In this document: positions 56,713 through 64,000 of the stretch, piece by piece
How positions within the stretch are numbered: the stretch's first letter is position 1
Layout of the letters: every line of letters starts with the position of its first letter
Assembly (NCBI GenBank): GCA_945859605.1
Contig: OX243817.1
Span: 20,972,718-21,036,717 of the forward strand
Direction: 5' to 3'
Source of the DNA: Lumbricus rubellus
Lineage: Eukaryota > Annelida > Clitellata > Crassiclitellata > Lumbricidae
DNA length: 64,000 bases
The notes under the pieces: model-generated
What the model was told of the DNA's origin: nothing
Database searches by the model: none
Seen by the model: only the letters and a program-made list of their open reading frames with translations
Translations under genes and position numbers: made by a program

Positions 56713-59700
56713 AAAGGCAGAGTTCAAATTTTATATGCTATATTTAAGCCAAGAACAACCACATTTTTACATGGAAATACATGATTCAAATTTAATTAAC
56801 TCAAGTTCATTTCTTAATCGCTGATAACGGAACATTGTTTTAATTTCATGTTTTCACAATGATGTTATTATAATATAGGTTTATCCATTGTTACTAATAT
56901 CGATGAGAACCTTTATGTCAATTGGGTGCAGTCGCTTTTTGGATCCAGTATGCAATGGTTTTAATATTTGGTTCTCTGTTTTGAAGTCTATCCAGTAGAA
57001 CTTTTTACTCTATTTTAAGTGTGCTTTTATGCACTTTATATTCATTCTGCATTTTAAGCTTAAACTTTATGTTTGTGTGAATTTGTGTCACGTTTTTTTT
57101 AAACTTCTGGTTTGACTTTTTATGTGTACACTTTAAAATTTTTGTTTTGATGTATCAAGGCTCTGTTTCAGTGACTTACAGGTTATTGGTACAGGTGCAA
57201 GTTTTAGGATGTGCAGATATATTTCTGAAGTTAATAGACCTTTTGCTTGTGCGTTAAAATGTGTTGACTGTTACTATGTTTGTAAGTACATGTATTGTTC
57301 TTTTGTTTTTACTGCATGCAAATTGTTACGTGTAATTAGTTGACTTTGTTCTTGCATGTTTATAATCGCCAGTGTTCCGAAACTTGTGTCTACGTAGAGT
57401 GGGAGCTTGTTAGCACGAAGTCGTCAGAGGGTCATGCCTTACGATGCAGCGTGTAGACTAGGTCACATGTGCAGAGAGATGCGCTGAAGGAGTTAATATT
57501 TAGCACTACAGTGCAGTTCTTGTGTGCGTTATGTTGACTAATATTATGGTTTATTCATTTAGCTTTTAGGACATGCTGCCACTTTGAGTTAGTGGAATGG
57601 CAAATAAACTGGGAGCTCACAAATGAGTCCATGCTGTATGTATGTATGTATGTATGTATGTATGTGTGTGTATGTATGTGTGTGTGTATGTGTGTATGTA
57701 TATATGCAGATCTTAATCGTAGATCCTTGTGAATACAGTTAAAAGCCAGTAATATGCATTTGGCGTCAAGCCGTAAAAAGTGGATAATAGTGGAATACGA
57801 GATATCAAATAACGCTGGAAACCTTAGATTCTGCATGTTTCATGTTCCTGTGTAGCTCTGTTAATACCGGTATATTTAATGTAGGGTCATTAACTTAATT
57901 TATTAAATTAGAAATTTAAATGCTAAAATACATGGTGTAAAATTCACGATGAAGTCTTCCAAAATTTGAAATTGCACAAATTAAACTAATGTTTAAAAAA
58001 ATTGTAAAGTTGTAGAGATGCTTTTTGTTGGACATTACATTCATTCATTCATTTCAAGAATTTATATAGCGCCTCTTCAAGAAATCCACTCAGAAGCGCT
58101 CCCAGTCCAACCACGAGTCGTTAGTAAGAACTGCTGCGGCCGCAATAACTTGCGTTTATCTGATGTGCATATTTGTCTATAAATACTGAGTACTTGAGAT
58201 GGCATGAGAGTACAAGCGTACTTGATTCATCTCATCAGTATCGGCAATCGGAATAAAAAAACATAAAAGATACGGAGAGCATTGTTCAGTAGAGTAGATG
58301 GCTGTATTTACGTATGCGGCTTTTACTATGCGGATGAGTGCTACTGTGTAGAACTAATCTATGTATTTCATGCTAATGAGTTTACTGTGGTATTGTTTGG
58401 AGGTCTAACATTGATGTTTCTTAGCCGAATGCCTCTTGTAACGGATTGTACATTGCTAGAATTTTCACTGTGCCTCACAAAAATGCTGAACGATTTTAAA
58501 GCCCTTAAGAAAGTAAAGTTCATCAAAAACAAACATTACTCAGGGAACTTGCAGAGTCGTCTCTTGTGGACTCTTGCACACACACAGACACACACACACA
58601 TGCAGCCCAACCATTATTATTATTATTATTATTGAGTTTTTATGCAGTGCACTTCAAGGTAATCTACTCAGAAATGCTCCCAGTCCAACCACAGCTAAAT
58701 AAGGCAGTTTTTAAGTGCGAAAGAAACATGATAGTGGTATGACCTCTAGGTAACTCAGCCAGCTCTGTTTTGTGTTTGTGATAAGGTTTGATTATGGTTT
58801 GCAGACATTTTTACATATTTAGTGTACTAAACAATTCACTGATCATTGACATTCAGAAGGTTAGTTGGCTGGCTTTCTAAACATGTGTGTAGCACCTAAG
58901 GATCCCTGAGCGACAGATCTAGGGAGTTAAGTAGCGTTTGGATCTTAGGTGGTTATGACAAATTGGCAATTGACTTTTGTAAGATATTTATGTTCTACAT
59001 GTAAATTGTTCTAAAGTTCTGTCATCTCTGAACTGGCCAGACACTTTACCTCGTGTGCTTTTATTTCCAAATAGTTATGCCCGGCTGTCTTTGCACACGC
59101 ATGTATATAATCTTGGATTTTGTATAATAATGCTCTGTACGTGCTTCTCGAAAGCGATGCGAACTTGACGTTTATCGTAACTAACTTTATAACGCTTTAC
59201 CACTTATGCAATTATTATTATTATTCATTTTGCACAAATTACTGGCTGTTTTTCTGTTTTCTGTTCGGTACAGATGATCACTTGATGTTTTGGTGTCTTC
59301 TTTTCTTATCTCCGTTGTACGTCAACCTTGAAAATGTGCATGTAATAGAAAGCCTGTCCCTGGCGCAAGGGGTGGATCTATGATGTTTGACCTGATATAT
59401 TCTTATATAAACTGTCTGAGTTTAACTGATTAAATGATTAAATGTGGACTTTGAGGGTGCTTGCTTCACTTGCACCCCTCATGTTTTTTTTATGATGACA
59501 CCAGCATTCTTTTCTTGTTTGCTGGTAGCTTTCAATTGTTGCTATACGTAAGTGACATTTAACAATCATCATTTTAAAATAAGAACTTTAAAATGCAGTT
59601 TGTTCTATCACGAATGTTAGCAAATTAAAATATCTACTGTGCTGCTTCTGACTAGCTTTTTGTGATATTTACTTTTGTGTCCATATTCAGTTTTTATATT

Positions 59701-60364
59701 TCAACATTTTGATGATTGATTTCTTAGTGGTTAGTTTGAGCAAATTTGTTAATTAATTTTTGTCAGCGTGTTGCTCAATTTATTGTAAGGCTAATTTTCT
59801 AGAGCATATTGTTAACTGGCTGCACTTTTTCATTTAACCTAATGCAATTTATTTGACAGTAGGTAAAACAATGATTAAAAAGCGAAAACAATTACTGCTA
59901 GTGATCTGCTTCACTTATTTGACTAAAAGAATCATTGTAACTATGAGCAAAAAGTTGTTGCAACTGCAGAAATTTATTTGTTGTTTCAAGCACTGATTTA
60001 TTGTTTGTGATGCCTCACAATACCTTCTCAACAACAAGTTAGACTAATTTAGGCTTATATTTTAATCATCCATATGAATTATACATATATATCAATATAT
60101 TGAAGTGTAATTTTGTTCAGTTAACCTTTTCTAACTAACTCTGCTGTAATGACATTGTCCTATTTTTAATTGTAATGTATTGTCAACTTCCTATTCCTAT
60201 TTTATATTTGAACAAACAACTCATGGCTTCATTTCTTTTAAGTGCATATTAACAAAAGGAATTGTCATGAAATGCTGGTAATATTATTTTTAAGCAGCCT
60301 GTTGTAGAATGACGAGCCCACCTTGACAAATCTATTTTGCTGCATTGAGATAGTGTCAGCGTAG

Positions 60365-60512
60365 AGATGCTTTTGGCAGAGAGATGCAACTAGCATACAG
60401 ATGCAATTGACATAGATATACAGTTAACCATGGAGATGCAACTATCATTGAGATGCAATTAGTTTTAGATATGCAATTAACTGAGATGCAATTAGTATAG
60501 AGGGGATGCAAT
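60365..60512. repeat. degenerate AGATGCAATTAG repeat
   Basis: Seven or eight imperfect units of about 16-22 bp share GAGATGCAA(T/C)TA. An old, diverged tandem array. Confidence 0.75.
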
Positions 60513-61109
60513 TGGTTCACTCCACACAGACTTGACAGTTTAACAACAAGTGTGAACTAGAACAATTGGGAACCAGCGCAAATCATCGTTGAAGTGTTAT
60601 GTATTGACTCGGTAAAGCTACCTAATCCTTAACTTACGATAAGTTTTCTGTTTTCAAATTGAGGTCACAGAAACTTGGAGAGGTTTTGGTCGGAACGCTT
60701 ACTTCAATTATAATCTGAACTTGGATATTTGTCATAGAGTTGAACATTTGAAGAGACATTTAATGAGCATTGTACTCCTATGTTTTTGCTGTTCTTCATG
60801 TGTCATTTCGTCCATGAGAGATTTGGTGTGATGCCTACCTCACCACCACCTTGTTACTCTCTGTACTTGCACTAAATCTCTCCAACCTACAGTTCTTGAC
60901 ATTTCTTGAAAACGAGCAAAACAGGAGAAGCAGTAAGCACCGACAGAAAATCTCAAACAAAGCAAGTATTGCAATGCATTATAAATTAATTTCAATGTAG
61001 CTTTGCATATTGAGTTTGTCTAACCAGGCAACGATGTTCTGAGCTGAAGCCTACATGGTGTGGAATGAAGCTTAGGGTGTATGTATGCATGTACTCTTCT
61101 TTGGCTTAA

Positions 61110-64000
61110 TTACATCTCAGAAAATGCCTCTTCCATGATTTGCTGAATGACGGAATTGGTTGTTCGCATTGCGTCTTGAAGGTGCGATAGTTGAAGTTGC
61201 ATCCTGGACATTTCATTCTGAAGCTTTAACAGAAGGGTGTAGCTAGTCATTGGAGTCCATCCCTTCAATGGTTTGCTGTCCAATGGTTTTGCTTTCCCGG
61301 CTTCCGTTTGGGAAACTGGAAGTCCGGCTGTTGCTTCGGCCGGAAACTCTGATCCTTGTTCGTTACTGGTGTCTTCGGTGATTTCCTTTGAGGTGGAATG
61401 GTCAGAGTGGTGTGATACTTCGGGTTCGTCTGTAGTTGATGTTGAATCCTTTTTTTCATTTGCTTCACCTGCGTCATTTTGTGATGCATTATTCTCATGT
61501 GTTGATGAATTATTCTCATGTGTTGATGAATTATTCTCATGTGTTGATGAATTATTCTCATGTGTTGATGAATTATTCTCATGTGTTGATGAATTATTCT
61601 CATGCGTTGATGAATTATTCTCTTGCGTTGATGAATTATTCTCATGCGTTGATGAATTTTCTGCTGTACTGCGTAGTTTGCTTTGCAGAAATGAAGTCAC
61701 TTGAGATTGGAGTTGCTGTAGTTTCTGTGAGAAATACGATGAAGTCGGGTCGTTGAGCAGCTCTGCTTGGATCGTTTCTGCTGTTCTACTTGCGTTTTGT
61801 TGTGTTTGCGAAGTTAGATCTGAGAGCATTTTTGTTGTTGTGCCCTCGAGTGGTTTGGATGTCTCTGAGGATGTTTCTGTGATGGTTTCAGTTTTATCTG
61901 AGGATGTTTCTGTTGTTTCTGTGATTGTTTCAGTTTTCTCAAAAGTAGGTCCTCTTGTTTCTGTAACTGTTTCAGTTTTCTCAAAAGAAGGTCCTCTTGT
62001 TTCTGTGTCCGTTTCAGTTTTCTGTGAAGGCGCTTCTGTTGTTTCTACAATGTTTCCAGTTTTTTCCACGGATATTTCCGTTGATTCTGGGACTGTTTCA
62101 GTTGTCTGCGAAGACATTTGTTTTGTCTCCAAAGCTGGCATTGTATCGTCGTCCAAGGACAGATTTAGTCCCTTGCCTGCCTGGTCAGCTTGTGCTGTCG
62201 TTTCAACAGTTTCTGACGCTGATTCTGTCAACGCAGGTGAATTGTTTTCATCTGAAATTGTTTCGATTAATTCCAATGGGAGCGTTGCCTTCTCCAGCAG
62301 CAACTGTGTTATCTCTAAGAGCAGCTCTAACTCTCTTTTCTCATTATATGTTTCTTTTTTCACAGGTGCCTCTGTCTGTTGTTGTGATTGTGGTAAACAC
62401 TCTTCATTACTGACTGCATTGGTTTCTTCAGGCAAATGTTCTTCTTCATCGTGTGAATATTCTGCATCTTCGTAATACATGTTCATATCCGACAGTTGTG
62501 AATTATTGTCCGATAGATATTCGTCTTCGATTTCAAATTGAGATTTGTCGTTTTCGCTTATTTCTAATTGCGATTCTTCGATTTCTTCAAGTTCGAGTTG
62601 CGAATCTTCAGTTAATGGTTGGGCAGACGATTGAATTTCTTTTTCTACAACTTCTGTGCGTGAATCAATGCTTGGCGCAACGGTGTGTAGATCCAGATTA
62701 AGTTCTGCTGGTCGTTTGGGTTGTTCGGCTACATCTTTGCCTTCCTTGTCTTCTCTTTGAGCAGAAGGTAACACTGCACAACTTTCTAAATCTGAAGCGA
62801 CTTTCTTTTCTGCGTTGGGTAATTTTGTATTTTTTTCTGATTGCTGGTCCAATGCAGTTTCCGAAACGTTGATTTGGTGGTGGACTTTGCTCCGCTGTTC
62901 CAATTGAACTACATTTTCGTTTGATAATTCTGAGTTTGGTAATCGCAGATCGGATTTAAGTTCAGAAGCGTTGAAGTTGTTTAAAAGTTCGTCTGCCTTT
63001 AGTTTCAGTAGCGTCGTTTGCGCTAGCAGTAGTTCCAGCTGCGCATCCTGGGAGAGAGTTGTTTTGTCTTCTACATCATCAGTTTGCTGGATATGAGCGT
63101 CTGTCTTATTTGTTGCTTCACTATTTACTATTTGTTTCTTTGGATAACTGCCTTCATTTTGCTGTGTTGATAATACAACTGGTTTCCCTGCAGCCATTTG
63201 AGAAGCATGTGATTCATCATGATTCTTCGATTCCGTTTCTTGCTCTGATTCAGCTGGATGGCATGCCTCTGGCTTTCTTTCGGAAACATGTATTTTTGAT
63301 TTTTCTATCATCAACCGTGCTCTCTGTAGAAGTAGTTTGAGTTCTTCTTTTGCGTCAAATGATTGGTCGTCATCTTCATCACTTGATTCTGCATCTTCAT
63401 CTTCGTGTGATGACTGTTTATCTTCATTTGCAGCTTCGTTATTTGATGAAGACTCCGTTGGTTTAGAATCATCTGTCTTCAATATTTCTTCAATCCTCAG
63501 ATCGGAAAGATTCTGGTCGTTGCTTTCAAGTTCATTGTCATCGATATATTTCGTGCATTCTGTTATTTGCAGATTTTCTTTTACTGACTTCTTTTCTTGA
63601 GGAATAGCCTCAGTTTTAATTGAGTTTTCAGCCATGGTGTTTAGGTTTTCTACAGAGGTTTGCTGCGAAGTTACTTCTACTTCTGATGGAAGTGAAATTT
63701 TGTCTGAGGCTTGTGTGTTTAGTCCAGACTTTTCGTTTGTATTTGGATTGGTTACCTCTGAATCGATTTTTGTTGCATCCAACTCAGGTTTTGTCTTCTC
63801 TGAAGATACGTCTGTTGTTTCTTGAGTTGTCTCTGAAGATAGCGGTCTTGTCTCAAGCGCTTCTTTCATTGTTTCTGAAGACAATTGTGTTCCATGAACA
63901 CGTGGTTCAATTTTCTCTGCCATAGACTCAACACTGGATTTGCCTGTCTCAGAAGAAGACACTTGTGCTGCATTAAGTATTTGTTTGGTTATATCTGATG
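61110..64000 (-). CDS. large acidic Ser/Thr/Glu-rich repeat protein, 5' end outside window
   Basis: The frame is open from the window edge to TAA at 61110, at least 962 codons, and has no ATG that must be the start. I do not recognise the family. Composition is extreme in Glu, Ser, Thr and Asp, and most of it is probably disordered. Three short Leu-rich helices recur, each after an acidic linker: EELKLLLQRARLMIEKSK (about 63300-63357), LELLLAQTTLLKLKADELL (62975-63045) and ELELLLEITQLLLEKATL (62275-62340). A Thr/Glu repeat (KTETVTETRGPSFE type) lies at 61860-62030 and an 8-residue repeat (STHENNSS) at 61485-61662. The C-terminus (LKLQNEMSRMQLQLSHLQDA) looks like a coiled coil. One long last exon is likely. 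No signal or membrane segment is visible in this part. Confidence 0.8.
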   Translation of the reverse strand, partial: SDITKQILNAAQVSSSETGKSSVESMAEKIEPRVHGTQLSSETMKEALETRPLSSETTQETTDVSSEKTKPELDATKIDSEVTNPNTNEKSGLNTQASDKISLPSEVEVTSQQTSVENLNTMAENSIKTEAIPQEKKSVKENLQITECTKYIDDNELESNDQNLSDLRIEEILKTDDSKPTESSSNNEAANEDKQSSHEDEDAESSDEDDDQSFDAKEELKLLLQRARLMIEKSKIHVSERKPEACHPAESEQETESKNHDESHASQMAAGKPVVLSTQQNEGSYPKKQIVNSEATNKTDAHIQQTDDVEDKTTLSQDAQLELLLAQTTLLKLKADELLNNFNASELKSDLRLPNSELSNENVVQLEQRSKVHHQINVSETALDQQSEKNTKLPNAEKKVASDLESCAVLPSAQREDKEGKDVAEQPKRPAELNLDLHTVAPSIDSRTEVVEKEIQSSAQPLTEDSQLELEEIEESQLEISENDKSQFEIEDEYLSDNNSQLSDMNMYYEDAEYSHDEEEHLPEETNAVSNEECLPQSQQQTEAPVKKETYNEKRELELLLEITQLLLEKATLPLELIETISDENNSPALTESASETVETTAQADQAGKGLNLSLDDDTMPALETKQMSSQTTETVPESTEISVEKTGNIVETTEAPSQKTETDTETRGPSFEKTETVTETRGPTFEKTETITETTETSSDKTETITETSSETSKPLEGTTTKMLSDLTSQTQQNASRTAETIQAELLNDPTSSYFSQKLQQLQSQVTSFLQSKLRSTAENSSTHENNSSTQENNSSTHENNSSTHENNSSTHENNSSTHENNSSTHENNSSTHENNASQNDAGEANEKKDSTSTTDEPEVSHHSDHSTSKEITEDTSNEQGSEFPAEATAGLPVSQTEAGKAKPLDSKPLKGWTPMTSYTLLLKLQNEMSRMQLQLSHLQDAMRTTNSVIQQIMEEAFSEM
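61485..61662 (-). repeat. 24-bp coding minisatellite (STHENNSS)
   Basis: Seven to eight 24-bp units, read on the minus strand, encode SSTHENNS with one QENNSS variant and an ASQ exit. Unit length is a multiple of three, so copy number can change without frameshift. Confidence 0.92.

Larger units (their letters stand above)
56072..61109. other. LST2 3' UTR and intergenic DNA
   Basis: AATAAA at 57603-57608 is a possible LST2 polyadenylation signal. Retroposon remnants with TTATATAGCGCCTCTTCAAG lie at about 58057-58125 and a related one at 58632-58715. Microsatellites are TATG/TGTG at 57638-57706, CA at 58577-58600 and ATT at 58612-58633. No gene with recognisable features; open frames are short. 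Confidence 0.5.

Noticed and set aside
61265..62475. Frames of 100-240 codons overlapping the acidic protein on other frames and strands
   Set aside because: Shadow frames caused by the repetitive, stop-poor composition; only the minus-strand frame is open over the whole 2.9 kb.

Overview
The window is animal (metazoan, probably invertebrate) nuclear DNA. It has intron-rich genes with GT-AG splice sites and is about 60-65% AT outside exons. It carries typical eukaryotic mobile elements (piggyBac, hAT-like, mariner-like, RTE-like and L2-like LINEs, a tRNA-headed SINE) and large trinucleotide and minisatellite arrays. The sequence alone does not fix the phylum. No prokaryotic, organellar or CRISPR features were seen.

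Layout. (1) 1-14.2 kb is intergenic and repeat-built. It holds a 254-bp and a 339-bp terminal-inverted-repeat element, each with a perfect 8-bp target duplication. It also holds a deleted mariner-like element and two elements with TTAG(T/A)GTGGTCC ends that meet in one (TA)n tract. A 450-bp polypurine block, a near-identical 672-bp tandem duplication and a 1.25-kb ATG/ACG array complete it. The palindrome TAGGCCTA is common here and absent from the following gene. (2) 14,244-40,541 (+) is a complete nucleoporin NUP160 gene. I resolved 33 coding exons that splice in frame to 1,436 codons. Its introns hold six SINEs, L2-like LINE ends, an apparently intact antisense piggyBac element in intron 17, several 62-71 bp TTAA-flanked miniature elements, and a 20-bp minisatellite that begins exactly at the splice donor of exon 21. 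(3) 42,005-43,906 is a young 5'-truncated RTE-like LINE with an 11-bp target duplication. (4) 44,475-56,071 (+) is a complete LST2/ZFYVE28-type gene: 12 coding exons, 1,115 codons, with a C-terminal FYVE finger split by a GC-AG intron that contains a near-perfect 32-bp minisatellite. (5) 56-61 kb is downstream and intergenic sequence. (6) 61,110-64,000 (-) is the 3' part of a large acidic, Ser/Thr/Glu-rich repeat protein that runs off the window.

The two recognisable host genes lie head to tail but act in different processes: the Y-complex scaffold of the nuclear pore, and endosomal phosphoinositide-linked receptor trafficking. No operon-like link is implied. The most distinctive material is non-coding: two minisatellites seeded next to splice donors, the TTAA miniature elements beside a full-length piggyBac copy, a SINE family present eight times always in one orientation, and two related TIR elements encoding a transposase type that I recognise only as a widespread invertebrate family.
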